From the NCBI RefSeq assembly GCF_024158125.1, contig NZ_JAMZFT010000002.1, positions 744,001 to 808,000 on the forward strand: a stretch of DNA of 64,000 nucleotides, in the 5' to 3' direction. Made by a program: the position numbers and the translations under genes. The DNA is from Futiania mangrovi. GTDB lineage: Bacteria; Pseudomonadota; Alphaproteobacteria; Futianiales; Futianiaceae. The notes below the pieces were generated by a model. The model did no database searches, was not told where the DNA came from, and saw nothing but the letters and a program-made list of their open reading frames with translations. Positions 26,159 to 36,254 of this stretch are shown here, one piece after another; the stretch's first letter is position 1; the number at the start of each line of letters is the position of its first letter.

Positions 26159-29100
26159 ATGTTGCAGGGGTGGTTCGTCTTCGTCGTGTCGCTCGCCTAC
26201 CTGGGCGGGCTGTTCCTGATCGCCTCGCGCGGCGACAGGCTGGCGGCGCATGGCCGCACGATGACGGGCCGGGCCTCGATCTACGTCTTCTCGCTCGCGG
26301 TCTATTGCACGTCCTGGACGTTCTTCGGCTCGGTTGGACTCGCGGCGGCGACGGGCTACGACTTCCTGCCGGTCTACATCGGCCCGATCCTGATGTTCAC
26401 GCTGTTCTGGCCGGTTCTGGACAAGATCCTGCGCATCTCCAAGGTGCAGAACATCACCTCGATCGCCGACTTCGTCGCCGCGCGCTACGGCAAGAGCGAG
26501 GGGATCGCCGCGCTCGTCACGCTGATCGCGGTCGTGGGCGGCATTCCCTACATCGCGCTGCAGCTGAAGGCGGTGGCGACCAATTTCAACCTGCTGATCG
26601 AGTATCCGGAGGTCCTGGTCCCCGTCTCGTCCAACCAGTACCCCTGGTGGGCGGATACCGCGCTGATCGTGACCTGCATGATGGCGCTTTTTGCCATGCT
26701 GTTCGGCACCCGCCGGATCGACGCGACGGAGCATCACGAGGGCATGGTTCTCGCCATCGCGTTCGAGAGCGCTGTGAAGCTCGCCGCCTTCGTCGCGGTC
26801 GGGATCTTCGTGACCTTCCTGATGTTCGAGGGGCCGGGCGATCTTCTTGAGCGCGCGCTCGCCGATCCGCGCGCGGCGGAGGTCCTGACCGGCGGCATCG
26901 ACACCGGTGCCTGGTTCGCAATCACGCTCGTTGCCTTCGCTGCGACCATCTGCCTGCCGCGCCAGTTCCACGTGATGGTGGTCGAGAACACGGACGTCGA
27001 CCATTTGCGCCGGGCGCGCTGGCTCTTTCCGCTCTATCTGGTCGCGATCAACCTCTTCGTCGTGCCGGTGGCGATGGCCGGCCTGATCTACTTTCCGCCG
27101 GGCGAGGTGCTGGGCGATACCTTCGTGCTGGCGTTGCCGATGGCGGCGCAGGCCGAGACGCTGGCGCTCGTCGCCTTCCTCGGCGGCCTGTCGGCGGCCA
27201 CCGGCATGGTCATCGTGGCGACGGTCGCGCTCTCGACCATGATCTGCAACGACCTCGTCGTGCCCATGCTGATCCGGCGCGGCAATTTCCTTGCGAACGA
27301 TCCCGACGGGCCGTCGGAGACGCTGCTCGCCATCCGCCGTCTCGCGATCATCGGTCTCCTGGTCTGTGCCTTCCTCTATTACCGCTGGCTGGGGCAGGGC
27401 TATGCGCTAGCCGCGATCGGCCTGCTGTCCTTTGCGGCGGTGGCGCAGTTCGCGCCCGCCCTGCTCATCGGCCTCTATTGGGAGGGGGGCAACCGCACCG
27501 GCGCCACTGCCGGCATCCTCGTGGGCTTCATGCTCTGGACCTACACGCTGATGATGCCGACGCTGGTCGATGCGGGGCTCCTGCCGGCCGCGCTTCTGGC
27601 CGACGGCCCGTTCGGCATCGGCTGGCTCAGGCCCCAGGCCCTCTTCTTCGACACAGGCGCCTCGGCCTTCGTTCATGGCGTGGTCTGGAGCCTCGGCGCC
27701 AACCTCGCCGCATTTGTCGCGGGCAGCCTCTTGGCGCGGCCGCGCGCGGTCGACACCGCCCAGGCGCATCTCTTCGTTCACGCGCTCGATACCCGCAGCA
27801 CCGCGCGCCGCGCCGCCGGCACGATCACGGTGGAGGAACTCAAGACGCTTGCCGCGCCCTTCGTGGGTAACCGTCGCGTCTCGCAGGTCTTCGCGCGCCT
27901 GTCCCGGGACGAGGGGTACGAGATCGCCGACAGCCGTCCCGCCGACGTCGGCCTGATCCGCCAGACCGAGCGTCTGCTGGCCGGCGTCTTGGGCGCGGCC
28001 TCGGCCCGCCTGCTGATGGCCCTGTCGCTGGAGCGCAGCCGCATGAACGTGAAGGAGGCGCTGTCCCTCCTCGACGATGCCTCCGCCGCCATCAAGTACA
28101 ACCGGTCCCTGCTGCAATCGACGCTGGAGAACATTTCCCAGGGCATCGCCGTATTCGACAACGACCTCGGCCTGATCGCGCACAACCAGCGCTTCATGGA
28201 CATGCAGTCGCTCCCCCCCGACCTCGGCCGGGCGGGCACGAACCTGCGCGACATCATCCGGCACGTGGCGAGCCAGGGCGAGTATGGCGTCGGCGACAAC
28301 GAGGGCGACATCGACACGATCTATGCGGAGCGGGTGGCGGGTTACCTCTCGGGCCGCGACTACATGTACCAGCGCATCCGCCCTGACGGCACGGTGATCG
28401 AGGTGCGCACCCGCCCTCTGCCGGGCACCGGCGTCGTCGCGACCTACACCGACATCACCGACCGCGTCGCCGCCGAGCAGGCGCTGCGCGAGGCGAACGA
28501 GAGCCTGGAGCGGCGCGTGGACGAGCGCACGCGCGAGCTGAAGCTCGCCAACGATGCGCTGCGCGAGGCGAAGGCGGAAGCGGAGGCCGCCAACCGCTCC
28601 AAGACCCAGTTCCTCGCCGCCGCCAGCCACGACCTGATGCAGCCGCTGAACGCCGCGCGCCTGTTCCTGTCCGCGCTGGGACAGCAGCCGCTGGACGGGG
28701 AGAGCGGGGCCCTCGTCAACCGGACGGAAGCCTCCCTGACCGCGGTCGACGACCTTCTCTCCGCGCTGCTCGACATCGCCAAGCTCGACGCGCGCGCGGT
28801 GCCGCCCAACATCCAGAACTTCGCGGTGGCCGACCTGTTCGGGCCTCTGCGGCTGGAATTCGCCGCGCTCGCGGGCCGGGTCGGCCTCGACCTGCGCGTG
28901 GTGCCCTCCTCCCTGGTGCTGCGCTCCGACCCCAAGATGCTGCGCCGCGTGCTGCAGAACTTCCTGTCGAATGCCGTGCGCTACACGCCGTCGGGCCGTA
29001 TCCTCATGGGCGCGCGGCGGCGCGGCGATAGCGTGCGCATCGAGGTGTGGGACACCGGCCCCGGCATCCCGGAGAACAAGCTGGGCGAGATCTTCAAGGA

Positions 29101-29785
29101 GTTCCACCGGCTCGACGGCGTTCTCGGGCGCGAGCAGGGACTCGGCCTCGGCCTCGCCATCGTCGACCGCATCGCGCGGGCGCTGGAACATCCCGTGGGT
29201 GTGCGGCCGGCCAGGGGGCGCGGCACGGTCTTCCACATCGACGTGCCGCGCGCGGACGCCGCCGCCCCGCGCAGAACCCCGCCGTCGCGCGTCGTCCAGC
29301 CGCACCGGGAACTGGGCGGGCGGCGCGTGCTCTGCATCGATAACGAGCCGGCGATCCTCGACGGCATGGCGGCGTTGCTCGGCCGGTGGAAGTGCGAGGT
29401 GCGCACCGCGCGCGGCCTGTCGGAGGCGGTGGACTGCGTCAAGGGCTGGCCCATCCCGGACGTCGTTCTGGCCGACTATCACCTCGACGGCGGCGTGACC
29501 GGTATCGACGCGATCCAGGCGGTGCGCGCCGCACTCGGCGTGTCGCTTCCGGCCGTTCTGGTGACGGCCGACCGGACCGACGAGGTGCGCGAGGCCGCGC
29601 TCGGCTTCGATTGCCTGGTGCTGAACAAGCCCGTCCGTCCCGCCGCGCTGCGGGCCGTGATGATGCGTGCGATCGCGGAAGCGCGGGCATCCGCGCGCGG
29701 TACCGAGCGCGCGGGGCCCGATGAGGACGCCGCCGAACGACGCGCCTCCGGCGGTGGAACGCCGCTCAGGTCTGCCGGTGAATAG
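26159..29785 (+). CDS. CrbS-like sensor: transporter-domain hybrid histidine kinase
   Basis: A 1208-residue fusion. Residues 1-560 are a sodium/solute symporter-like domain with about 13 TM helices (FSLAVYCTSWTFFGSVG, VQNITSIADFVAARYGKS). A soluble STAC-like linker follows (about 565-640, LLAGVLGAASARLLMALS), then a PAS domain (about 655-760, LENISQGIAVFDNDL). A coiled coil leads to the HisKA domain with phospho-acceptor H824 (AASHDLMQPLNAARLF). The HATPase domain has LQNFLSNAVRYT and EQGLGLGLAIVDR. A C-terminal receiver has D1106 (LADYHLD). This order matches CrbS, the acetate-switch kinase. GGGAGAGG lies upstream. The stop overlaps the convergent regulator by 20 bp. Confidence 0.9.
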   Translation: MLQGWFVFVVSLAYLGGLFLIASRGDRLAAHGRTMTGRASIYVFSLAVYCTSWTFFGSVGLAAATGYDFLPVYIGPILMFTLFWPVLDKILRISKVQNITSIADFVAARYGKSEGIAALVTLIAVVGGIPYIALQLKAVATNFNLLIEYPEVLVPVSSNQYPWWADTALIVTCMMALFAMLFGTRRIDATEHHEGMVLAIAFESAVKLAAFVAVGIFVTFLMFEGPGDLLERALADPRAAEVLTGGIDTGAWFAITLVAFAATICLPRQFHVMVVENTDVDHLRRARWLFPLYLVAINLFVVPVAMAGLIYFPPGEVLGDTFVLALPMAAQAETLALVAFLGGLSAATGMVIVATVALSTMICNDLVVPMLIRRGNFLANDPDGPSETLLAIRRLAIIGLLVCAFLYYRWLGQGYALAAIGLLSFAAVAQFAPALLIGLYWEGGNRTGATAGILVGFMLWTYTLMMPTLVDAGLLPAALLADGPFGIGWLRPQALFFDTGASAFVHGVVWSLGANLAAFVAGSLLARPRAVDTAQAHLFVHALDTRSTARRAAGTITVEELKTLAAPFVGNRRVSQVFARLSRDEGYEIADSRPADVGLIRQTERLLAGVLGAASARLLMALSLERSRMNVKEALSLLDDASAAIKYNRSLLQSTLENISQGIAVFDNDLGLIAHNQRFMDMQSLPPDLGRAGTNLRDIIRHVASQGEYGVGDNEGDIDTIYAERVAGYLSGRDYMYQRIRPDGTVIEVRTRPLPGTGVVATYTDITDRVAAEQALREANESLERRVDERTRELKLANDALREAKAEAEAANRSKTQFLAAASHDLMQPLNAARLFLSALGQQPLDGESGALVNRTEASLTAVDDLLSALLDIAKLDARAVPPNIQNFAVADLFGPLRLEFAALAGRVGLDLRVVPSSLVLRSDPKMLRRVLQNFLSNAVRYTPSGRILMGARRRGDSVRIEVWDTGPGIPENKLGEIFKEFHRLDGVLGREQGLGLGLAIVDRIARALEHPVGVRPARGRGTVFHIDVPRADAAAPRRTPPSRVVQPHRELGGRRVLCIDNEPAILDGMAALLGRWKCEVRTARGLSEAVDCVKGWPIPDVVLADYHLDGGVTGIDAIQAVRAALGVSLPAVLVTADRTDEVREAALGFDCLVLNKPVRPAALRAVMMRAIAEARASARGTERAGPDEDAAERRASGGGTPLRSAGE

Positions 29786-30461
29786 CGCTGTCGCGCGCGG
29801 CTGACAGCGCCTTGTCCTCGACCGCCATGCGGCCAGCGATGATCACCGCCTGCGTGCGGCTGTTCACGCCCAGCTTCTGCAGGATGGCGGAGACATGCGC
29901 CTTCACCGTCGCCTCCGAGATCGACAGCTCGTAGGCGATCTGCTTGTTGAGCTTCCCTTCCGACAGCAGCATCAGCACGCGCACCTGCTGCGGTGTCAGG
30001 GAGGCGAGACGTTCCGCCAGGTCGGCGCTCTCGCCCGCCTCGCCGCCCGCGAGATCGACGCCCGGCGGCAGCCAGCTTTCGCCGTCGAGCACGGCGCGGA
30101 TGCCGGTCCCGATCTCGTTCACGGACAGGGACTTCGGGATATAGCCCGCCGCGCCATAGTCGAAGGCGGCGCGGATCACCTCCTCGTCCTCGATGGCGGA
30201 GACGATCATCACCGGGATGTCGGGATACTGCGCGCGCACATAGAGGAGGCCCGTGAACCCCCGCATCCCCGGCATGTTGATGTCGAGCAGGCAGAGGTCG
30301 AGGCCGGGCCGCGTGTCGAGGATCCGTTGGGCGGCGCCGAAGTCCTCCGCCTCCAGCACCTGCGCGCCGGCGATCCGCGAGGCGATCGCCTGGGCCAGCG
30401 CGCCGCGGAACAGCGGATGGTCGTCCGCGATCAGGATCGTGACTTGGTCCGCGTCCGTCAT
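29766..30461 (-). CDS. LuxR/NarL-type response regulator, CrbR-like
   Basis: A 231-residue two-domain regulator. The receiver (about 7-125) has the acidic pair D13-D14 (IADDHPLF), the phospho-acceptor D60 (LCLLDINMPG) and the conserved lysine in GYIPKSL. A short linker leads to a LuxR HTH (about 155-220): LTPQQVRVLMLLSEGKLNKQIAYELSISEATVKAHV. It is the probable partner of the kinase, with which it converges and shares 20 bp. In CrbSR systems the regulator activates acetyl-CoA synthetase and acetate uptake genes, but none are nearby. The ATG at 30461 has GAGGGGG just upstream, so the longer frame is not used. Confidence 0.92.
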   Translation of the reverse strand: MTDADQVTILIADDHPLFRGALAQAIASRIAGAQVLEAEDFGAAQRILDTRPGLDLCLLDINMPGMRGFTGLLYVRAQYPDIPVMIVSAIEDEEVIRAAFDYGAAGYIPKSLSVNEIGTGIRAVLDGESWLPPGVDLAGGEAGESADLAERLASLTPQQVRVLMLLSEGKLNKQIAYELSISEATVKAHVSAILQKLGVNSRTQAVIIAGRMAVEDKALSAARDSAIHRQT

Positions 30462-30483
30462 GCCCCCTCGTACCCGCAGCCTT

Positions 30484-30546
30484 CCCCTCCTGCGACTATC
30501 GCAAGGCGAGGGGGGCGCTTGCAAGCGCGCAAGGCTGCAAGCGCGC
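30484..30546. repeat. Compound hairpin, palindrome and direct repeat between wecC and the response regulator
   Basis: CCCCTC (30484-30489) pairs with GAGGGG (30508-30513) around an inner TGCGA/TCGCA stem with a triloop. A perfect 14-bp palindrome follows at 30515-30528. TGCAAGCGCGC is repeated at 30520-30530 and 30536-30546. No T-tract follows the hairpin on the minus strand, so it is not a typical terminator. It lies just upstream of the regulator's ribosome site. Confidence 0.45.
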
Positions 30547-30552
30547 CCGCGC

Positions 30553-31794
30553 CTACCAGGCGCCGCGGGTGTCGATGACGAACTTGTCCTTCAGGACGTC
30601 GCGGTCGACGGTCTGGAACACCATGTGGTCGACCAGCAGGACCACGAGGTTCGCCTTCTCCATTGCGACGTCGAAGTCGGTCAGCGTCAGCCCCTTGTCG
30701 GCCAGCCGCTTCGGCAGCTCGCCGATGTGCGGCTCGACGATCAGCAGTTCGCCCACGTTCTCGGCCGCCAGCTTCTCGACGATCTCGACCGCCGGGCTTT
30801 CGCGCAGGTCGTCCACGTCCGCCTTGTAGGAGAGGCCGAGGCACGCGATGCGCGGGTTCTTCAGGTCCTGAGCGCGCTCGCACACCTTGGAGACGACGAA
30901 GTCCGGCTTGGCGTCGTTGATCTCGCGGGCCATGCGGATGATGCGCGCCTCCTGCGGTGCGGTCGAGACGATGAACCACGGATCGACTGCGATGCAGTGC
31001 CCGCCAACGCCCGGCCCGGGGTTCAGGATGTTCACCCGCGGATGCAGGTTCGCCATCTTGATGAGTTCCCAGACATTGATCTTCAGCTTGTCGCAGATCA
31101 CCGACAGCTCGTTGGCGAAGGCGATATTGACGTCTCGGAAGGCGTTTTCCGTCAGCTTGGCCATCTCCGCCGTGCGCGCGGTCGTCACGTGGCACTCGCC
31201 CTTGACCACGATGCGGTAGAGCGCGAGCGCGCGCTGCGCACAGCGCCGCGACATGCCGCCGATCACGCGGGCGTTGTTCACGACCTCGTGCAGGATCTTG
31301 CCCGGCAGCACCCGCTCCGGGCAGTGCGCGACCTGCACGTCGGCAAGCTCTCCCTTCTCGTGCGGGAAGCTGAGGTCGGTGCGCGCCGCGCCGAGCCAGG
31401 CCGACAGCTGCTCCGTCGCGCCGACGGGCGAGGTCGATTCCAGCACGACCAGGTCGCCCTTCTTCAGCACCGGCGCGATCGCCCGCGCCGCCGCCTCGAT
31501 ATAGGAAAGGTCGGGCACGTGCCCGTCCTTGAAGGGTGTCGGCACTGCGATGATGAAGGCGTCGGCCGCTTCCGGAACATCGGTCGCCTTCAGCTTGCCC
31601 GTCTCCACCACCCGGCGGACCAGCGCGTCGAGGTTCGGTTCGCCGAAGTGCGGCTTGCCCGAGTTGATGAGCGCGATCGCCTTCTGGTTCACGTCGACGC
31701 CGACGACCTCGACGCCCGTGTCGGCGAACACGGCCGCGGTCGGCAGTCCGATGTAGCCAAGGCCGATGACGGAGATGCGGCTGAAACTATGCAT
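30553..31794 (-). CDS. wecC: UDP-N-acetyl-D-mannosamine dehydrogenase
   Basis: A 413-residue enzyme of the UDP-sugar dehydrogenase family that oxidises UDP-ManNAc to UDP-ManNAcA with two NAD+. The N-terminal Rossmann fold starts [32 protein letters not shown] and the catalytic-cysteine motif [15 protein letters not shown] (about 258-272) match WecC. The C-terminal UDP-binding domain contains [17 protein letters not shown]. Its start overlaps the end of wecB by 8 nt, so the two form a UDP-GlcNAc to UDP-ManNAcA pathway for a surface polysaccharide. Confidence 0.95.
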   Translation of the reverse strand: MHSFSRISVIGLGYIGLPTAAVFADTGVEVVGVDVNQKAIALINSGKPHFGEPNLDALVRRVVETGKLKATDVPEAADAFIIAVPTPFKDGHVPDLSYIEAAARAIAPVLKKGDLVVLESTSPVGATEQLSAWLGAARTDLSFPHEKGELADVQVAHCPERVLPGKILHEVVNNARVIGGMSRRCAQRALALYRIVVKGECHVTTARTAEMAKLTENAFRDVNIAFANELSVICDKLKINVWELIKMANLHPRVNILNPGPGVGGHCIAVDPWFIVSTAPQEARIIRMAREINDAKPDFVVSKVCERAQDLKNPRIACLGLSYKADVDDLRESPAVEIVEKLAAENVGELLIVEPHIGELPKRLADKGLTLTDFDVAMEKANLVVLLVDHMVFQTVDRDVLKDKFVIDTRGAW

Positions 31795-32902
31795 TCTGGA
31801 TCACCTCGAGGATGCGGGCGGCGGCCTTCCCGTCGCCATAGGGGTTGTGGGCGTAGCTGATCGTGTCGTAGGCGCCCTGGTCGTCGAGCAGGCGCGTGGC
31901 CTCCGCGACCAGCAGGGCGGGGTCGGTGCCGACCAGGCGCACGGTGCCCGCCTCGACGGCTTCCGGGCGCTCGGTCTTCTCGCGCGTCACAAGCACAGGC
32001 TTTCCCAGCGAGGGCGCCTCCTCCTGGATACCGCCCGAATCGGTCACGATCAGGTGCGCGGCGCGCATGAGATATACAAACGGCAAATAGTCCTGCGGCG
32101 CGATCAGGTGCACGTCGGCGGCTTCGCCCAGCACCTCCTGCGCGGCCTTCTGCACGTTGGGGTTCAGGTGGACCGGATAGACCACCTGCACGTCGCCGCG
32201 CGCGCCCAGGTCGCGCAGCGCACCGCACACGCGCTCCAGTCCGCCGCCGAAATTCTCCCGCCGGTGGCCGGTCACCAGCACCAGCCGCTTGGAAGCATCC
32301 AGGAAGGGGAAGCGCGCGGCCAGGCTCGCTTCGAGGTTCGCGTCTGCCTCGATCTTCGCCACGACGTCGAGCAGCGCGTCGATCACCGTGTTGCCGGTCA
32401 CGTGGATGCGGGCGGGGTCGACGTTCTCGGCACGCAGGTTGGCCGCCGCACCCTCCGTCGGCGGGAAGTGCAGGTCGGTGATCGCACCGGCGAGCCTGCG
32501 GTTCATCTCTTCCGGCCAGGGCGCATAGATGTCCCCGGTCCTGAGCCCGGCCTCGACATGGCCGACGGGCACCTTCTCGTAGAAGGCGGCGAGCGCGCCT
32601 GCGAAGGTCGTGGTGGTGTCGCCGTGCACGAGCACCCGGTCCGGGCGCCAGGCGCGCAGCACCTCGCCCACGCCGGTCAGCACGCCGACGGTCACGTCGG
32701 TGAGCCCCTGCGCGGCCTTCATGATGTTGAGGTCGTAGTCGGGCCGGATGCCGAACAGGTCGAGCACCTGGTCCAGCATCTCGCGGTGCTGGCCGGTGAC
32801 GCAGACCTTCGCCTCCACGCCCTCGGCGGTGGCCAGGGCCTTCACCACGGGCGCCATCTTGATGGCTTCGGGCCGGGTCCCGAAGACGCTCAAAACTCTC
32901 AT
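31787..32902 (-). CDS. wecB: UDP-N-acetylglucosamine 2-epimerase (non-hydrolysing)
   Basis: A 371-residue epimerase that converts UDP-GlcNAc to UDP-ManNAc. [20 protein letters not shown] is the standard WecB start. [38 protein letters not shown] and [20 protein letters not shown] cover the active-site regions. I chose the ATG at 32902 because it gives the family N-terminus; a GTG eight codons upstream is in frame, but neither has a good ribosome site. The 240-bp gap to the divergent glycosyltransferase carries a GTTAAC element (33103-33108). Confidence 0.94.
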   Translation of the reverse strand: MRVLSVFGTRPEAIKMAPVVKALATAEGVEAKVCVTGQHREMLDQVLDLFGIRPDYDLNIMKAAQGLTDVTVGVLTGVGEVLRAWRPDRVLVHGDTTTTFAGALAAFYEKVPVGHVEAGLRTGDIYAPWPEEMNRRLAGAITDLHFPPTEGAAANLRAENVDPARIHVTGNTVIDALLDVVAKIEADANLEASLAARFPFLDASKRLVLVTGHRRENFGGGLERVCGALRDLGARGDVQVVYPVHLNPNVQKAAQEVLGEAADVHLIAPQDYLPFVYLMRAAHLIVTDSGGIQEEAPSLGKPVLVTREKTERPEAVEAGTVRLVGTDPALLVAEATRLLDDQGAYDTISYAHNPYGDGKAAARILEVIQNA

Positions 32903-33142
32903 GGGGCGGTCATGCTCCGTCTGCACAGGGCGAAATGGGAAATGGATGAGGTCTCACGCCGGGACACTAGCGGCAACCGTCTGAAAATTTCGTATCATTC
33001 TCGAACCGTTGCCGCCGTGCGACGCTTGTACGTCATCCTCACCGGATACCTGTCTGCGATGTTGCAAGCTGCGGGCCAGAAGTGTCCAGAATGAGAGATG
33101 TCGTTAACGCGGCACAAACCAGAGCGGAGCGAGTGTAGCGTC

Positions 33143-34393
33143 ATGCGCATCCTTCATGTCTTCGACCACTCCCTGCCGCTGCAGAGCGGCTACGTGTTTC
33201 GCAGCCTCGGCATCCTCCGGGCGCAGCGCGCACGCGGCTGGCAGACGGTGCATCTCACCTCGCCGAAGCACACGGCCGCGCGCAAGGCGCTGGCGGAGCA
33301 GGTGGACGGCTGGACGTTTCACCGCACCCCGGACGCGGGCCACAGGTTTCCGATCCTCAACGAGCGGGCGCAAGTCCGTGCAACCACGCAGCGCCTGCGC
33401 GAGGTCGTGGATGCAGCCCGCCCGGACATCATTCACGCCCATTCGCCGGTTCTGAACGCCCTGCCGGCGCTGACCGTGGGCCGGGAGCGGGGCATACCTG
33501 TCGTCTACGAGATCAGGGCCTTCTGGGAGGATGCCGCGGTCGACCACGGTACGACGCGCGAAGGGTCGCTGCGCTACCGCGCGACGCGCGCGCTGGAGAC
33601 CTGGGCCGCCCGCCGTGTCAGCCACCTCTTCACGATCTGCGAGGGGTTGCGTGCCGATCTGGTCGGCCGCGGCCTGCCTTCGGACAAGGTGACGGTCATT
33701 CCGAACGCGGTGGACCTGAAGGACTTCTCGGCGGCCCCGATCCGCGATGCGGAGCTCGCGCGCGCTCTCGGCCTCGAGGGGAGCACGGTGCTGGGATTCG
33801 TCGGCTCCTTCTACGCCTACGAGGGGCTGGATCTTCTGCTCGAGGCGCTGGCGAAAATCCGCGCGCAGCGTCCGGACATCAAGGCGCTGCTGGTCGGCGG
33901 CGGTCCGCAGGAGGAAGTGCTGAAGGCGAAGGCGCAGAGCCTGGGGCTCGACGGGAGCGTCGTTTTTACGGGCCGGGTCAGGCACGACCAGGTGAACCGC
34001 TATTACGGCCTCATTGATCTCCTAACCTTCCCGCGGCACCCGATGCGCCTGACGGAGTTGGTTACGCCCCTGAAGCCGCTGGAGGCGATGGCGCTCGGCC
34101 GCGTTCTCGTCGCCTCTGACGTGGGCGGGCACAAGGAACTTGTCCGCGACGGCGCGACCGGTTTCCTGTTCAAGGCGGGCAGCGTCGACGCACTGGCCGA
34201 TCGGATCGTCGAGGCCGTCTCGAACCGCGACCGCTGGGACGCGATTCGCAATGCGGGCCGGCGCTTCGTGGAGACCGAGCGGAACTGGGACGCGAGCGTT
34301 GCCCGCTATGCGCCGGTCTACGAAAAGCTCGTGCTCGGAAAGGACGTGCCGCGCGCCCCGCAGGCGGCCGCCGTCAAGGCACCCGCGCGCTGA
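33143..34393 (+). CDS. Family 4 glycosyltransferase, exosortase-A-associated type
   Basis: A 416-residue GT-B glycosyltransferase. The N-terminus MRILHVFDHSLPLQSGYVFR, followed by ILRAQRARGWQTVHLTSPKH, closely resembles the glycosyltransferases named for PEP-CTERM/exosortase A loci. The C-terminal domain has GFVGSFYAYEGLDLLLEAL, LLVGGGPQEEVLKA, FTGRVRHDQVNRYYGLIDL and the sugar-nucleotide EALAMG-type motif, here LKPLEAMALGRVLVASDVGGHKELV. It is divergent from wecBC and may use the ManNAcA-type sugar they make. No exosortase or PEP-CTERM substrate is seen here. The start at 33143 gives the family N-terminus. Confidence 0.85.
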   Translation: MRILHVFDHSLPLQSGYVFRSLGILRAQRARGWQTVHLTSPKHTAARKALAEQVDGWTFHRTPDAGHRFPILNERAQVRATTQRLREVVDAARPDIIHAHSPVLNALPALTVGRERGIPVVYEIRAFWEDAAVDHGTTREGSLRYRATRALETWAARRVSHLFTICEGLRADLVGRGLPSDKVTVIPNAVDLKDFSAAPIRDAELARALGLEGSTVLGFVGSFYAYEGLDLLLEALAKIRAQRPDIKALLVGGGPQEEVLKAKAQSLGLDGSVVFTGRVRHDQVNRYYGLIDLLTFPRHPMRLTELVTPLKPLEAMALGRVLVASDVGGHKELVRDGATGFLFKAGSVDALADRIVEAVSNRDRWDAIRNAGRRFVETERNWDASVARYAPVYEKLVLGKDVPRAPQAAAVKAPAR

Positions 34394-34403
34394 TCGTCCT
34401 GCC

Positions 34404-36080
34404 TCAGAACAGCCCCTGGATGCGGCCGTCCGCGTCCATCTCGATGATCTCGGCCGATGGATGGCGGGGCAGGCCGGGCATGGTCATGATCTCCCCGCAG
34501 ACGACGACCAGGAACTCCGCGCCCGCGGCCAGCCGCACCTCGCGCACCGGGACGACGTGGCCGGTGGGTGCGCCCTTCAGGTTCGGGTCGGTCGAGAAGG
34601 AGTACTGCGTCTTGGCCATGCAGACCGGCAGCCGTCCGTAGCCCATGTCCTCGTATTGGCGGAAATGGTTGCGCACGACCTTGTCGCCGATCACGTCGTC
34701 CGCGCCATAGATCGTGCGCGCGATGGTGCGCACCTTCTCCCACAGCGGCATGGAGTCGTCGTAGAGCAGACGGAACTGTGCCGTTCCCGCCTCGGCGATC
34801 TCGACGACCTTGCGGGCCAGCGTCTCCGTTCCCTTCGACCCGTCGGCCCAGTGCGTGCAGGGCACGGCGACGACCCCATAGTCCGCGCAATAGCGGCCGA
34901 TGGCCTCGACCTCGGCGTCCGTGTCGGTCACGAAGCGGTTGATCGCGACGACAGCCGGCACGCCGAACTGGCCGACGTTGCGCAGGTGCCGGCCGAGGTT
35001 CTCCAGCCCCTTCGTCACGGCGGCCACGTTTTCCTGCGTCAGCGCGTCCCGGCCCACGCCCCCGTGCATCTTCAGTGCCCGGACCGTGGCCACGATCACG
35101 GCGGCGTCGGGCTTCAGCCCTGCCTTCCGGCACTTGATGTCGAAGAATTTCTCCGCCCCCAGGTCGGCGCCGAAGCCCGCTTCCGTGACCACATAGTCGG
35201 CAAGCTTCAGCGCGGTCTGCGTCGCCATCACCGAGTTGCAGCCGTGCGCGATGTTGGCGAACGGACCGCCGTGGATGAAGGCGGGGTTGTTCTCCAGCGT
35301 CTGGACGAGGTTCGGCTTGATCGCATCCTTCAGCAGGACGGTCATCGCCCCGTCCGCCTTCAGGTCGCGCGCGGTCACGGGCTGCTTCTCGCGGGTGTAG
35401 CCCACGACGATGTTGCCCAGGCGGCGGCGCAGGTCGGCAAGATCGGTGGCGAGGCACAGGATCGCCATGACCTCGGACGCGACCGTGATGTCGAAACCGC
35501 CCTCGCGCGGGAAGCCGTTGGCCACCCCGCCCAGCGCGCACACGATCTCGCGCAGGGCCCGGTCGTTCATGTCCATCACGCGCCGCCAGGTGACGCGGCG
35601 CGGGTCGAGTGCCAGCCCGTTGCCCCAGTGGATATGGTTGTCGATCATTGCCGACAGCAGGTTGTGCGCGGCGGTGATCGCGTGGAAATCGCCGGTGAAG
35701 TGAAGGTTGATGTCCTCCATCGGCACCACTTGCGCATATCCGCCGCCCGCCGCGCCGCCCTTCACGCCGAAGCAGGGGCCGAGCGAGGGCTCGCGGAGGC
35801 AGATCGCCGCCCGCTTGCCGATGCGGTTCAGGCCGTCGCCGAGGCCGACCGTGGTCGTCGTCTTGCCCTCGCCCGCTGGTGTCGGACTGATCGCGGTGAC
35901 CAGCACCAGCTTGCCGTTGGGACGGTTCTTCAGCCCGGCGACGAAGTCGGCGCCGATCTTCGCCTTGGACTTCCCGAACTGCTCCAGCGCATCCTCTGGG
36001 ATCCCCAGTTTCGCCGCGATCTCGCCGATCGGCTTCATGTCCGCGGCGCGGGCGATCTCGATGTCGGATGCGAAGGTCAT
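34404..36080 (-). CDS. fhs: Formate-tetrahydrofolate ligase
   Basis: A 558-residue enzyme that makes 10-formyl-THF from formate, ATP and THF in one-carbon metabolism. The N-terminus, [27 protein letters not shown], is typical. The ATP loop is [18 protein letters not shown] (about 71-88). [31 protein letters not shown] is a family signature, followed by [14 protein letters not shown]. The length matches the family. It stands alone, without folD or other one-carbon genes in view, ending 10 bp from the convergent glycosyltransferase. Confidence 0.97.
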   Translation of the reverse strand: MTFASDIEIARAADMKPIGEIAAKLGIPEDALEQFGKSKAKIGADFVAGLKNRPNGKLVLVTAISPTPAGEGKTTTTVGLGDGLNRIGKRAAICLREPSLGPCFGVKGGAAGGGYAQVVPMEDINLHFTGDFHAITAAHNLLSAMIDNHIHWGNGLALDPRRVTWRRVMDMNDRALREIVCALGGVANGFPREGGFDITVASEVMAILCLATDLADLRRRLGNIVVGYTREKQPVTARDLKADGAMTVLLKDAIKPNLVQTLENNPAFIHGGPFANIAHGCNSVMATQTALKLADYVVTEAGFGADLGAEKFFDIKCRKAGLKPDAAVIVATVRALKMHGGVGRDALTQENVAAVTKGLENLGRHLRNVGQFGVPAVVAINRFVTDTDAEVEAIGRYCADYGVVAVPCTHWADGSKGTETLARKVVEIAEAGTAQFRLLYDDSMPLWEKVRTIARTIYGADDVIGDKVVRNHFRQYEDMGYGRLPVCMAKTQYSFSTDPNLKGAPTGHVVPVREVRLAAGAEFLVVVCGEIMTMPGLPRHPSAEIIEMDADGRIQGLF

Positions 36081-36190
36081 CGGCGGGCTCCCCCTGTTGC
36101 GCGTGTCCGTGCCGCATGAGAGTGCCAGAAAGCCACGGACCGCGCGTGCCCAACGCGCCGGTTTCCGACAGGCGGGCCCCCGAAAGCGAC

Positions 36191-36219
36191 GGCCCGGGGC
36201 GCGGTGGGCGCTCCGGGCC
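36191..36219 (-). terminator. Terminator of the leftward tadE-like genes
   Basis: A 12-bp stem (36191-36202 with 36208-36219, one G-U pair) closes a 5-nt loop. On the minus strand a short TTTC tract follows a few bases later. It lies between the second tadE-like gene and fhs. Confidence 0.5.
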
Positions 36220-36254
36220 GGTCGGACGTCAGTGACGGTCGCGGTACGCCGCGG

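Noticed and set aside
32903-32926. GTG start for wecB eight codons upstream
   Set aside because: The ATG at 32902 gives the conserved [12 protein letters not shown] start; the upstream codons add nothing family-like and lack a ribosome site.
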